A stretch of DNA of 64,000 bases from contig NZ_LGRO01000001.1 in the NCBI RefSeq assembly GCF_001280565.1, positions 62,001 through 126,000 of the forward strand, in the 5' to 3' direction. Numbering within the stretch: position 1 is the stretch's first letter; every line of letters begins with the position of its first letter. This stretch comes from Sulfobacillus thermosulfidooxidans. GTDB lineage: Bacteria > Bacillota > Sulfobacillia > Sulfobacillales > Sulfobacillaceae. Positions 1-7,987 of the stretch are shown piece by piece. The notes beneath the pieces are model-generated. The model was not told the origin of the DNA and did no database searches. It worked only from the letters and a program-made list of their open reading frames with translations. The translations under genes and the position numbers were made by a program.

Positions 1-666
1 GACCATCGCATCAGTGCCTTCAATTGAAAAACGCTTCTGACCCGGAAAAGTATGATGCAAAAATTTTTCAAACTGGTCGACGGCAATTAACCGCCGCAGG
101 ATGGTTCGCTTGTCAACGGGTGATAATGGCAGTTGAATGCGGTGAGATTCGACATAATCCATAAGCCATTGGCGTTCCTCTAAGTTATGCACATGGCTAA
201 ATTCATAAGCGACAGTTCCTGTGTACAATTTCAATAACTCTTCAATTGCGTCCCATCCCGTTTTTAGGGTTTCTGGGCAGTTAGGCCATAAAGACTTCGC
301 TGGCACTTGTTGTAGTTGTTCAGGACTGAGCCCATAAGTTTCAAGGCGCAATAAGGGGGACGAAGGAACCCTGTTAGCGAGAGGATTCAAATGGGCTTGC
401 AGATGTCCATACTCCCGGATATTGCGCGCCAATTCTGTCCCGCGGCGGATGATTTCTAAGCTCGCATCGCTGACCGTGACGGGTTCGGGATAATCTTCGG
501 TGGGAAAATCATTGGGCGGAGGACCCCATTGTTCGAAGAGACGTCGACTGGCTTCATCAATCGACGCCGGATCCCGCAAGTATTGTTCATATAAGTCCAT
601 AATATAGCCGGCATTCGGTCCATAAAATTCTTGCCATAATGTGTGCAACTCGCGAGCTGCGGCCAT
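1..666 (-). CDS. odhA: 2-oxoglutarate dehydrogenase E1 component, N-terminal part (runs off the window)
   Basis: This is the first 222 codons of the thiamine-diphosphate E1 subunit of the 2-oxoglutarate dehydrogenase complex, which decarboxylates 2-oxoglutarate in the TCA cycle. The N-terminus shows the E1 docking-type segment (LWQEFYGPNAGYIMDLYEQ) and, near residues 195-220, the family pattern VDQFEKFLHHTFPGQKRFSI. The start is the ATG at 666, preceded by AAAGGAGATGG at good spacing. The thiamine-binding and transketolase domains lie left of position 1 and cannot be judged. No E2 subunit is visible on this side of the gene. The family is clear from residue pattern, although only about a quarter of a usual E1 protein is seen. 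Confidence 0.85.
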   Translation of the reverse strand, partial: MAAARELHTLWQEFYGPNAGYIMDLYEQYLRDPASIDEASRRLFEQWGPPPNDFPTEDYPEPVTVSDASLEIIRRGTELARNIREYGHLQAHLNPLANRVPSSPLLRLETYGLSPEQLQQVPAKSLWPNCPETLKTGWDAIEELLKLYTGTVAYEFSHVHNLEERQWLMDYVESHRIQLPLSPVDKRTILRRLIAVDQFEKFLHHTFPGQKRFSIEGTDAMV

Positions 667-689
667 TCTTTCCATCTCCTTTTACCACT

Positions 690-728
690 TTTTGAGGATA
701 ACCGGATCACTGAAAAATATCCTCAAAA
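690..728 (-). promoter_or_regulatory. 11-bp perfect inverted repeat in the odhA leader
   Basis: TTTTGAGGATA (690-700) and TATCCTCAAAA (718-728) are perfectly complementary around a 17-nt loop, about 24 nt upstream of the odhA start. In RNA from the minus strand it would form a leader hairpin. It lacks a following T-tract, so it is not a standard terminator. An operator or mRNA-stability element is equally possible. Confidence 0.45.
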
Positions 729-950
729 TCATTAACCCCGACGGACGACGTTGCCAATTTATGTCGAACGGTACTTACTAACCCGCTTATTACTATAACC
801 ATCCCTTTCTATTCTGGCTAATCACTGTTTTCTATAAGAAAGTAAACTCACAGTTATATAAAGACCGTGAACATGATTGTCAGATTTTCGCTGTTCGCGT
901 AAAATTTCATGGTCACATCGAATTATCGATTCCAGGCGAGGAGGCCTTGT

Positions 951-1691
951 ATGCATCTTGGATATTTATCCATCGATTCATATTTGATAGCATTCCTCAT
1001 CGTATTGGCCGCCTTTGCCATTCGGGGAATGCTGGGATTTGGATCGGGATTAATTTCCGTGTCGCTTTTGATATTTTTCTTGCCTATTAAACAGGTGGTG
1101 CCCATTGTCTTTTTGTTGGACGGTGTCGCGTCATTGGCGTTAGGTTCGTATGATTTTAAGGAGATTCGCTGGCAAGAAATGCCCTGGTTATGGATTTTTA
1201 CGATTTTAGGATTGATTGTGGGAGCCTGGATCTTAAAAACATTGCCCGCCCAGAGTGTGACCGTGTTGCTAGGGGTTTTCATTCTGCTTTATGTGGTCTA
1301 TGCCATCGTGACGAAACCCGAGCGTTTACCCCAAGTCTCTCGGATCTGGGGCGCTCCGTTAGGATTTTTAGGGGGAGTTATCGGTAGCTTATATGGAGGC
1401 GGTGGGCCCTCCATTGTGGCATATCTTCAGATGCGGCATTTGGATAAACGGGCGTTCCGGGCCTCGTTCCAATTTATCGCCATAACCGATAGCGTTGTTC
1501 GTGGCAGCCTATACTTTCTGTTGGGATTGTTAGGGGCCAAAACGGTAGTAACATCGGCATGGCTGCTGCCTGCCGTGGCCATTGGCTTGCTTGGCGGGAA
1601 CTTTCTCCATTTTCGAATTGATGCGAAACGGTTTCAATACCTTGTTCTCCTGGTTCTGGCATTTGCCGGCATTAAATTAGTGATACCCTAA
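951..1691 (+). CDS. TauE/SafE family anion permease
   Basis: A 246-residue membrane protein of the TauE/SafE (DUF81) family, whose members export sulfite, sulfoacetate or similar organosulfur anions. It is almost entirely hydrophobic, with about eight predicted membrane segments and the family's two halves: FAIRGMLGFGSGLISVSLL near residues 22-40 and GFLGGVIGSLYGGGGPSIVAYL near residues 137-158, each with the glycine-rich turn typical of the family. The ATG at 951 is chosen over an in-frame ATG at 909 because GCGAGGAGG lies 7 nt before it. It is divergent from odhA and followed by a hairpin. The transported anion cannot be told from sequence. Confidence 0.85.
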   Translation: MHLGYLSIDSYLIAFLIVLAAFAIRGMLGFGSGLISVSLLIFFLPIKQVVPIVFLLDGVASLALGSYDFKEIRWQEMPWLWIFTILGLIVGAWILKTLPAQSVTVLLGVFILLYVVYAIVTKPERLPQVSRIWGAPLGFLGGVIGSLYGGGGPSIVAYLQMRHLDKRAFRASFQFIAITDSVVRGSLYFLLGLLGAKTVVTSAWLLPAVAIGLLGGNFLHFRIDAKRFQYLVLLVLAFAGIKLVIP

Positions 1692-1703
1692 CCATCATAG
1701 CCT

Positions 1704-1740
1704 AGATAGCGCCACATGCATAAGAGACATGGCGCTATCT
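1704..1740 (+). terminator. Hairpin after the TauE/SafE gene
   Basis: AGATAGCGCCA (1704-1714) pairs perfectly with TGGCGCTATCT (1730-1740), starting 12 nt after the stop codon. No clear T-run follows, so it may end or protect the transcript rather than act as a textbook intrinsic terminator. Confidence 0.5.
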
Positions 1741-1849
1741 AAATGACATTACACAATGTACAATAGATTTAAAAAGAATATCTATAAAAATGAGACATTT
1801 GTGACGTCATATGAGGCAAAGGGTGTCATGAGCCATTCGGGTCACTATT

Positions 1850-2719
1850 TTGGATCTTCTCTCATTGTTGACAATGAATTTGATTTGGGCAGGTACTTAT
1901 CCGGCGACCGCGGTGGCGCTTATTTCCGTTTCCGCATCCTTGCTCACGTTAATCCGTTTGGGAACCGGAAGCCTTGTTATGTTGCCATTTTTATGGCGAA
2001 ATGTGCGGATATGGTCCAGACGAACGATTCTGCGCACGGCCTTTTTAGGAGTCATAGGGTTCTCTCTACCTCTGGTGTTGCAAACGCAAGGATTAAAAGC
2101 GTCGACACCAGCCATGGCCGCTATCTCCATTGCCTTAGAACCTTTAATGACAGCCGTCATGGCTAGTGTGCTGCTTAAGGAACACCTGTCCCGGGCCCGT
2201 AGATGGGCGCTGGCTATTGCCGCGTTTGGGGCTTGGGCCGTGGCCGGCTTTCCCCGTCCGGGGGTCAAAGGCTATATTACCGGAGACATCTTATTAGTGT
2301 TGGCGATTTTATGTTTTGCCGTCTATAATGTTTATTCCTCGTCATTAAGCCGGCATTTGAGCCCTGGACAAGCGACAGCTGGCACATTTCTCGGCGGTTT
2401 TCTAGGGACGATTCCCATTTGGTTAATAACGGGAGCAAAGTGGCCGACGACATGGCACACGACCAGTATTATGGCTACGGTTTATTTAGCCTTATTGGGA
2501 ACCGCCTTGGCGTATTTTTTGTGGATGCATACCGCATCCCGTATTCCTGTCGCATTAATGGCTCTCTTTCTCTACCTACAACCAGTTTTAGGCGTTGTTT
2601 TATCGATGCTCCTGACCCCGACGCATCTTAGTGGATCGTTTGTGATAGGATCGCTCGCGATCTTGGGGGCCTTATATATTGGACGCGATAAAACCCAAAT
2701 GTCATCCGCTTCAGCATAA
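1850..2719 (+). CDS. EamA/DMT family transporter
   Basis: A 289-residue protein of the drug/metabolite transporter (EamA) superfamily with about ten hydrophobic segments arranged as two five-helix repeats. Landmarks are the amphipathic stretch ending ALEPLMTAVMASVLLKEHLS near residues 90-110 and the second-repeat counterpart ALFLYLQPVLGVVLSMLL near residues 238-256, both typical EamA patterns. Members export amino acids, metabolites or drugs; the substrate is unknown here. The start is uncertain: the frame is open from 1832, TTG at 1850 gives a usual-length first helix but only a weak ribosome binding site, and the ATG at 1874 would cut into that helix. Confidence 0.8.
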   Translation: MDLLSLLTMNLIWAGTYPATAVALISVSASLLTLIRLGTGSLVMLPFLWRNVRIWSRRTILRTAFLGVIGFSLPLVLQTQGLKASTPAMAAISIALEPLMTAVMASVLLKEHLSRARRWALAIAAFGAWAVAGFPRPGVKGYITGDILLVLAILCFAVYNVYSSSLSRHLSPGQATAGTFLGGFLGTIPIWLITGAKWPTTWHTTSIMATVYLALLGTALAYFLWMHTASRIPVALMALFLYLQPVLGVVLSMLLTPTHLSGSFVIGSLAILGALYIGRDKTQMSSASA

Positions 2720-2784
2720 GGGGAACGCCGGTTTCCAGTCAGAAACACATTATGAAGACCATTAAGGAAGGGGAGGGAACGCTG

Positions 2785-3336
2785 GTGCCTTTAGAAATTG
2801 CTTCCCATCACGAGCCTCCTGATATCGTGTATTGGGATGCGCTTCACGTCTGGTCCTGGACATTATATGTCGCAGCCACTCCCTTCGGTGTATGCCGGGT
2901 TACACTTCCGGGAGAAAGCCTTGAGGACGATGAAAAGTGGCGCAAGCGTTTTATGCCAGATGCCCCATGGCGGCATGAGCCGCGTGTGCTGCATACGTTT
3001 ACACAGCAGATAAGAGAATATTTCGCCGGGACACGCCAGGATTTTTCTGGAACCTTGGACTTATACGGGACTCCATTTCAACGGGCGGTCTGGAAAGCGC
3101 TGTTAACGATTCCTTTCGGTGAGACGAGGTCTTATCAGGATATCGCCCACATGATTCATCATCCCAAAGCCGTGAGAGCTGTAGGCGGAGCCAATCATGC
3201 CAACCGCATCCCCATTATTATTCCTTGTCACCGGGTGATCGGCAAGCAGGGGGATTTAGTCGGATATGGGGGCGGACTGGACGTGAAAAAGGCCTTGCTG
3301 AGTTGGGAGCAGCAAACACGTCAACTCTTTGGTTAG
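2785..3336 (+). CDS. ogt: Methylated-DNA-[protein]-cysteine S-methyltransferase
   Basis: A suicide repair enzyme that moves the alkyl group from O6-alkylguanine in DNA to its own cysteine. The C-terminal active-site motif IPCHRVIGKQGDLVGYGGG and the preceding DNA-binding helix-turn-helix region (FQRAVWKALLTIPFGETRSY) are intact. The GTG at 2785 is preferred because AAGGAAGGGGAGGG ends close before it, giving 183 residues; an in-frame ATG at 2752 has no nearby ribosome binding site. No Ada-type regulatory domain is present. It follows the EamA transporter in the same direction with a 65-bp gap and may be co-transcribed. Confidence 0.92.
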   Translation: MPLEIASHHEPPDIVYWDALHVWSWTLYVAATPFGVCRVTLPGESLEDDEKWRKRFMPDAPWRHEPRVLHTFTQQIREYFAGTRQDFSGTLDLYGTPFQRAVWKALLTIPFGETRSYQDIAHMIHHPKAVRAVGGANHANRIPIIIPCHRVIGKQGDLVGYGGGLDVKKALLSWEQQTRQLFG

Positions 3337-3377
3337 ACGGTCTTTTTTCGGGGAGGTTTTAATTACAAAGCAAGGTT

Positions 3378-3411
3378 TTAAAAAATCGACTCGCTAGACG
3401 CGAGTCGATTA
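3378..3411 (-). terminator. Intrinsic terminator of leuCD
   Basis: AATCGACTCGC (3384-3394) pairs with GCGAGTCGATT (3400-3410) around a 5-nt loop. On the minus strand a run of six T follows the stem, so it is a good terminator for leuCD. It also separates the convergent ogt gene. Confidence 0.85.
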
Positions 3412-3417
3412 AAACAG

Positions 3418-4008
3418 TTAGCCGTGTTGCGATTCGTACAAGGTTATACGGTCCTCATATTGCAAGGTGCGGGCAATATCATCCAAGCCATATACCAGGG
3501 TTTCTTGCAAGTAGGGATCTAAGTCAAATGATGCAATAAGCTGATCGTTATCTGCCTTAACTTGGAGATTTTCTACGTCCACGGTCAAATAGAGGGGAGT
3601 TGAACGTTCAGCCAAAGACATCAAGTGGCGCACGGTGACTTCAGGCAAAATTAAAGGCAACATCCCATTCTTAAAACAGTTGTTGTAAAAAATATCTGCA
3701 AATGATGGCGCAATAATAATCCGAAATCCATAGTCAGCCAATGCCCATGGCGCATGTTCGCGGGATGAACCACAACCAAAATTTTGCCCAGCAATCAGAA
3801 TACTGGCTCCTCGGTAGCGGGGTTCATTCAGGATAAAGTCGGGACGGGGACGGCCCTGGGCATCATAACGCCAATCAAAAAAGAGAAATTCGCCGAAACC
3901 GGACCGTTCCACCCGTTTCAAAAATTGTTTGGGAATAATTTGATCCGTATCAATATTGGCGCGATTTAAAGGCACAGCCAGTCCACGGTGTTGTTGCAGT
4001 GGGGTCAT
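3418..4008 (-). CDS. leuD: 3-isopropylmalate dehydratase, small subunit
   Basis: The small (swivel) subunit of isopropylmalate isomerase, which with LeuC converts 2-isopropylmalate to 3-isopropylmalate in leucine synthesis. At 196 residues it has the usual length. It shows the family signatures NRANIDTDQIIPKQFLK near residues 16-32 and GQNFGCGSSREHAPWAL near residues 73-89. AAGGAGGA precedes the ATG. It follows leuC by about 50 bp and ends just before a strong terminator, so the two form one unit; no other leu gene is in the window. Confidence 0.95.
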   Translation of the reverse strand: MTPLQQHRGLAVPLNRANIDTDQIIPKQFLKRVERSGFGEFLFFDWRYDAQGRPRPDFILNEPRYRGASILIAGQNFGCGSSREHAPWALADYGFRIIIAPSFADIFYNNCFKNGMLPLILPEVTVRHLMSLAERSTPLYLTVDVENLQVKADNDQLIASFDLDPYLQETLVYGLDDIARTLQYEDRITLYESQHG

Positions 4009-4061
4009 CGAGGGATCCTCCTTCGCCTCATTATTTCATGGTTTCCGACATTTGCACGGAC

Positions 4062-5468
4062 TTAATCCAATAAATTTCTGATATCGACGAAATGGCCGTA
4101 TAAAGCGGCTGCCGCAGCCATTTGCGGACTGACCAAATGAGTTCGGCCGCCTTTGCCTTGCCGGCCCTCAAAGTTCCGATTGGATGTCGAGGCGCACCGT
4201 TCGCCCGGTTCCAGAATATCGGGATTCATGCCTAAGCACATGCTACAACCCGGTTCCCGCCATTCAAAGCCGGCGTCGATAAAGATTTGGTGAAGACCCA
4301 TGGCTTCGGCCTGCCGTTTGACCAGTCCGGAACCGGGAACTACCATGGCGCGAACACGGGGATGGACTTTCTTTCCTTTGACGATGTCTGCGGCCTTTTG
4401 CAGGTCTTCTAAGCGGCCATTCGTACAGGAACCAATAAAAACCCTGTCAACGGGAATCTCGGTCAAGGGCGTGCCGGGTTTAAGACCCATATATTCGAGG
4501 GCATACCGGGCGGATTCACGCATACTGTCATCGCCAAAAGAGTCCGGGTCGGGCACATTCTCATCAATCCTGGCGACCATACCGGGACTTGTGCCCCAGG
4601 TCACCATGGGTATTAACGTATCCAGATCAATGACGACTTCGCGGTCAAAGCTAGCCCCGGGATCGGTAGCATATTGGAGCCACCGGTCTTTGATTTGTTC
4701 GAAAGCCTCCCCTTGAGGAACATGGGGCCGTCCCCGCAAATAATTGATGGTCGTTTCATCTGGCGAGATCATACCCGCCCGGGCACCGGCTTCAATCGAC
4801 ATGTTACATAGCGTCATCCGTTCATCCATGGTTAAGGCATGCACCGCATCACCCATATATTCAATGACATAGCCAGTAGCCCCGGAGGTGCCGATTTGTC
4901 CAATTAAGGCCAAGATCATGTCTTTGGGTGTGACGCCTGGTGGCCGTTTTCCGGTAAAATACACGGCCATTGTTTTCGGCTTTGACTGTACCAGACATTG
5001 CGTGGCCAAAACATGTTCGACTTCGCTTGTGCCAATGCCGAAAGCTAAGGCACCAAAAGCTCCGTGTGTCGATGTATGGCTATCGCCGCAAACAATGGTC
5101 ATGCCAGGCTGGGTTAAACCTTGTTCAGGACCGATAATATGCACAATCCCCTGTTCAGGATGGTGCAGGTTAAAGAGAGGAATGTCATATTGCCGGCAAT
5201 TTTCTTCTAAGAGATCCATTTGCCGTTTGGCAATGGGATCCGTAATGGGAAGACTGCGGTCAGTCGTGGGCACATTGTGATCCATAACGGCAAACGTGCG
5301 ATCAGGTCGTCGTACCTTTCGGTTATGCAGCCGCAATCCTTCAAAGGCTTGTGGCGAAGTCACTTCATGAATCAAATGCAAATCGATATAGAGCAAGGCG
5401 GGTTTTCCCGGTTCTTGCATGACCACATGGTCGTTCCAAATTTTTTCAAAAAGAGTTAAAGGGGGCAT
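4062..5468 (-). CDS. leuC: 3-isopropylmalate dehydratase, large subunit
   Basis: The catalytic, [4Fe-4S]-containing subunit of isopropylmalate isomerase in leucine synthesis; 468 residues, the usual length of the bacterial LeuC type. The substrate-binding motif [19 protein letters not shown] and the three cluster cysteines ([10 protein letters not shown] and [11 protein letters not shown]) are present. The start ATG is preceded by AAGGTGA. It is first in the leuCD unit, with a well-formed promoter about 80 nt upstream of the start. No T-box or leucine-rich leader peptide was seen in the leader. Confidence 0.96.
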   Translation of the reverse strand: MPPLTLFEKIWNDHVVMQEPGKPALLYIDLHLIHEVTSPQAFEGLRLHNRKVRRPDRTFAVMDHNVPTTDRSLPITDPIAKRQMDLLEENCRQYDIPLFNLHHPEQGIVHIIGPEQGLTQPGMTIVCGDSHTSTHGAFGALAFGIGTSEVEHVLATQCLVQSKPKTMAVYFTGKRPPGVTPKDMILALIGQIGTSGATGYVIEYMGDAVHALTMDERMTLCNMSIEAGARAGMISPDETTINYLRGRPHVPQGEAFEQIKDRWLQYATDPGASFDREVVIDLDTLIPMVTWGTSPGMVARIDENVPDPDSFGDDSMRESARYALEYMGLKPGTPLTEIPVDRVFIGSCTNGRLEDLQKAADIVKGKKVHPRVRAMVVPGSGLVKRQAEAMGLHQIFIDAGFEWREPGCSMCLGMNPDILEPGERCASTSNRNFEGRQGKGGRTHLVSPQMAAAAALYGHFVDIRNLLD

Positions 5469-5506
5469 GGGACGTCACCTTCTTAAATTAGTGAGATCAA
5501 TGAAAG

Positions 5507-5570
5507 GAACACCAAGAAAGAATTGCTTAGGTGTTCAGAAAAATATACACTGATTTAAAGAGATTGCCAA
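5507..5570 (-). promoter_or_regulatory. leuCD promoter and inverted repeat at the transcription start
   Basis: On the minus strand TTGGCA (5565-5570) and TATATT (5542-5547) are separated by 17 bp, a good sigma-A promoter. Just downstream, GAACACC and GGTGTTC (5507-5513 and 5530-5536) form a 7-bp inverted repeat at or just after the expected transcription start, which could be an operator or a 5' hairpin. The rest of the 273-bp gap up to 5741 shows nothing else I can name. Confidence 0.6.
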
Positions 5571-5724
5571 GATAAACAACACAAAACCCCTTGTTATGGT
5601 GCGTGTGTTTTCCCGGTTCACAAAAAGAATTCCTCACAAAAAAACCTAGTAAAGGGGATTCACTAAGAAATGCTAGCAAGAGCCTGAATGGGTATGCATA
5701 GGCATGTCAGAGTGGTAGTGAAGG

Positions 5725-5760
5725 AATGGACCAGAGGCTTGTTACTCGTCCTGGTCCATT
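5725..5760 (-). terminator. Hairpin overlapping the stop of the 46-residue membrane protein gene
   Basis: AATGGACCAG (5725-5734) pairs perfectly with CTGGTCCATT (5751-5760); the stop codon of the small gene lies in the loop. There is little T-richness after the stem, so termination strength is unclear. Confidence 0.5.
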
Positions 5761-5882
5761 TTCGTAATGCGCACAAACCATTTGCCCAAAAACGTAAACA
5801 AAACTGTCGTGACAATAATGGCGCCAATAATGGTCGCGACTGTGGGATGGTAACTTAAAACTTGCGGTAATTTTGGCCACAT
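5742..5882 (-). CDS. Small single-span membrane protein of unknown function
   Basis: A 46-residue protein with one strong membrane helix (TVATIIGAIIVTTVLFTFLG, residues 14-33) followed by a charged tail (KWFVRITKMDQDE). The ATG at 5882 is chosen because GAGAGGGA lies about 7 nt before it; an in-frame ATG at 5924 would add 14 polar residues without a better ribosome binding site. The last six codons are part of a 10-bp inverted repeat. It lies between the DUF763 gene and leuC, all on the minus strand. I do not recognise the family; composition and ribosome binding site support it as real. Confidence 0.6.
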   Translation of the reverse strand: MWPKLPQVLSYHPTVATIIGAIIVTTVLFTFLGKWFVRITKMDQDE

Positions 5883-5985
5883 CGTTAAATCCCTCTCGTT
5901 CGCGTTGTCATGAGAATTAGGCAAAATCTTGATGATAACACTACTCAGTGTAATACCATTAGGCGGACGCGTAAAGAGTACGGCG

Positions 5986-7080
5986 TTAGGTTGTCACGGG
6001 TTTATCCCACTGGGCTAAACGGCGCAGACTGGCGAATTTGGTCCGGTCATCAATGCGCGCTTTGTTCAAAGCTTCTTCTAAAATTTGCAAGGAATGATTG
6101 TAGTCATGACGATTGACCGGATAGGGAATCCCGTCTTTTCCCCCATGCGCGAAGCTGTAACGGACGGGATCCTGGTAAGTTAGGGGAGAGCCAAAAATAA
6201 TTTCAGCAACCATGGCCAGGGCTTTTAGGGTCTGGGCACCCACACCTGGCGTCATGATCAGATCCTGGTAGGTCTTGGGATCACGCTGGTAAATCGCATT
6301 CAAGGATTTATTGAGATATTGGGCACGAGGAATATCATGATGACTCGGCATAATCAACTCTTTTTCGCCGTGATTCACACCTAAAGAGCGCAACGCAAGC
6401 AGAACTTCCTCTGGTTGGCGTGTTAATTGCAAGGAGGCATGTTGGATGGACACATTGTCTTTTTCGGTTAAATTTAAAACATGGGGAACTTTGCGACCTA
6501 CAATGCCTTGGTGGGGTTCCACCGTAAAGCTCTTCACGGTTTCACTCAGCCAGTGATAGCGGCGGGCACTTTGTGCTTGCTCATTCATGCCTTGTTGAAT
6601 CACCGTCCACTGCCCATCAGCGGTGAATATCATCACGTGGTGGTAGAGTTGATAGCCGTCCTGGACTAAAGCATTATCCACTTTAGCCACCAAACGGCTC
6701 GTATCCTTTAAGTGGCTAATGTTCTGGGTGAGCGCGGCCCATTCGCCGATGTTATCAATTTCCTGCGGGGTCTGGCGGGCCGTATTGCCTTTGCCACCGA
6801 CAATAAACAAGCCTAATTCGCGCTGCTTTTGAGATAATCCTTCTTTTAAAGCGCCGAGTCCTACGGTCGTGAGCCCTGAGGAATGCCAATCAAAGCCGAT
6901 AACGGCCCCAAAAGCTTGGAACCATACCGGGTCGGCAAACCGGCGCAAAACCTCGGCAGCGCCAAATTCCACAATAATAGCCTCAACAATGGCGGCGCTT
7001 AATTGAGTCATTTTTTGAAACAGCCATGGCGGACAATGTCCTCCATGGAGGGGCGCAATGGCCGTCCCGACTTTGGGCAT
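5986..7080 (-). CDS. DUF763 family protein
   Basis: A 364-residue soluble protein of the DUF763 family, which is best known from archaea and thermophiles and has no established reaction. Family features are the N-terminus PKVGTAIAPLHGGHCPPWLF, conserved glycine/histidine patches (GFDWHSSGLTTVGLGALK; GGKGNTARQTP) and the C-terminal FAHGGKDGIPYPVNRHDYN segment. The ATG at 7080 is preferred over a GTG at 7092, which would sit on the AAGGGTGG ribosome binding site. It is divergent from the 3-methyladenine glycosylase gene across 238 bp. A link to DNA repair is suggested only by that neighbour. Confidence 0.8.
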   Translation of the reverse strand: MPKVGTAIAPLHGGHCPPWLFQKMTQLSAAIVEAIIVEFGAAEVLRRFADPVWFQAFGAVIGFDWHSSGLTTVGLGALKEGLSQKQRELGLFIVGGKGNTARQTPQEIDNIGEWAALTQNISHLKDTSRLVAKVDNALVQDGYQLYHHVMIFTADGQWTVIQQGMNEQAQSARRYHWLSETVKSFTVEPHQGIVGRKVPHVLNLTEKDNVSIQHASLQLTRQPEEVLLALRSLGVNHGEKELIMPSHHDIPRAQYLNKSLNAIYQRDPKTYQDLIMTPGVGAQTLKALAMVAEIIFGSPLTYQDPVRYSFAHGGKDGIPYPVNRHDYNHSLQILEEALNKARIDDRTKFASLRRLAQWDKPVTT

Positions 7081-7163
7081 GATGATCACCACCCTTAAGA
7101 ATAATTCATTGTATCAGATTTTTCTGCTGTTCTTGGGAAAACAGAGTAAGTTTGATAAGGCTT

Positions 7164-7175
7164 GCTCCCGGGAGC
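7164..7175. repeat. 12-bp perfect palindrome in a divergent intergenic region
   Basis: GCTCCCGGGAGC is self-complementary with no spacer. It lies between the divergent DUF763 and 3-methyladenine glycosylase genes, where a regulator site would be expected. I recognise no known operator in it. Confidence 0.35.
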
Positions 7176-7318
7176 TATTAACTGTTGTATGAACTTAAGA
7201 TGATATTGCTAGAAGAATTCACAAGTGCGAGAAGATATATGAGATCGGATAGGGCTATGCGCATGATTTAATATCTATCGAGAATATCTCCTAAACAAAT
7301 GATAATAAGGAGGGCAAT

Positions 7319-7987
7319 ATGACTACGCTCACATCAACGCAATATCCTTGGAATGGACAAGTTAATCAGGAATTTTTTGAACAACCCACATATGATTTAG
7401 CCAGGCGATTACTGGGAATGATCTGTGTTCATGATACCCCTTTAGGACGGACAGCCGGCCGCATTATTGAAGTCGAAATGTATAAAGGTCCAGCGGATAA
7501 AGCGGCTCATAGTTACGGGGGCAAAATGACGGAAAGGACCCGTGTCATGTATGGTCCCCCGGGGCATGCCTATGTCTATTTCATTTATGGTATGCACTAT
7601 TGCCTTAACGTCGTTAGTGGGCCAGTGGGTTATCCCGAAGCGATTTTAATTCGGGCGTTGGAACCGGTAGAAGGACTTGATTTAATGGCCAAACGGCGTC
7701 AGATTCCCCAGCTGGGATCTATGCGCCAAATTTGTCAATTGACCAATGGCCCAGGAAAATTAGCTCAGGCGCTGGGCATTACCCGTGAGCATTATGGTTT
7801 GCCCTTATATGACTCACCGCTGACCCTTTACCACGATCAAGACCCGCTGCCTCCGTCACGGATTGCAGCGGGTCCGAGGATCAATGTCAGTTATGCGGAA
7901 GAAGCAGCGAATTTTCCTTGGCGTTTTTGGATTGTCGATCATCCGTGCCTATCGGTCAAAGCACCTGCTCAAAAAACAAAGACTTGA
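7319..7987 (+). CDS. 3-methyladenine DNA glycosylase (AAG/MPG family)
   Basis: A monofunctional base-excision glycosylase that removes alkylated purines from DNA. The 222-residue protein has the AAG fold signatures: LARRLLGMICVHDT near residues 28-41, the catalytic-site stretch GRIIEVEMYKGPADKAAHSY with its glutamate near residue 50, and YGMHYCLNVVSG near residues 98-109. The ATG is preceded by AAGGAGGGCAAT. Its last 19 bp overlap the 3' end of serA on the other strand, with no terminator between them. With ogt 4 kb away it forms part of a local group of alkylation-repair genes. Confidence 0.93.
   Translation: MTTLTSTQYPWNGQVNQEFFEQPTYDLARRLLGMICVHDTPLGRTAGRIIEVEMYKGPADKAAHSYGGKMTERTRVMYGPPGHAYVYFIYGMHYCLNVVSGPVGYPEAILIRALEPVEGLDLMAKRRQIPQLGSMRQICQLTNGPGKLAQALGITREHYGLPLYDSPLTLYHDQDPLPPSRIAAGPRINVSYAEEAANFPWRFWIVDHPCLSVKAPAQKTKT

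Noticed and set aside
1756-2166. 136-codon frame before and overlapping the EamA transporter gene
   Set aside because: No ribosome binding site and non-protein-like composition; the EamA frame explains the region.
5469-5741. T-box or leucine attenuator before leuC
   Set aside because: No AGGGTGGNACCGCG core, no terminator with T-run before leuC and no leader peptide with leucine codons; only a promoter and a short inverted repeat are seen.
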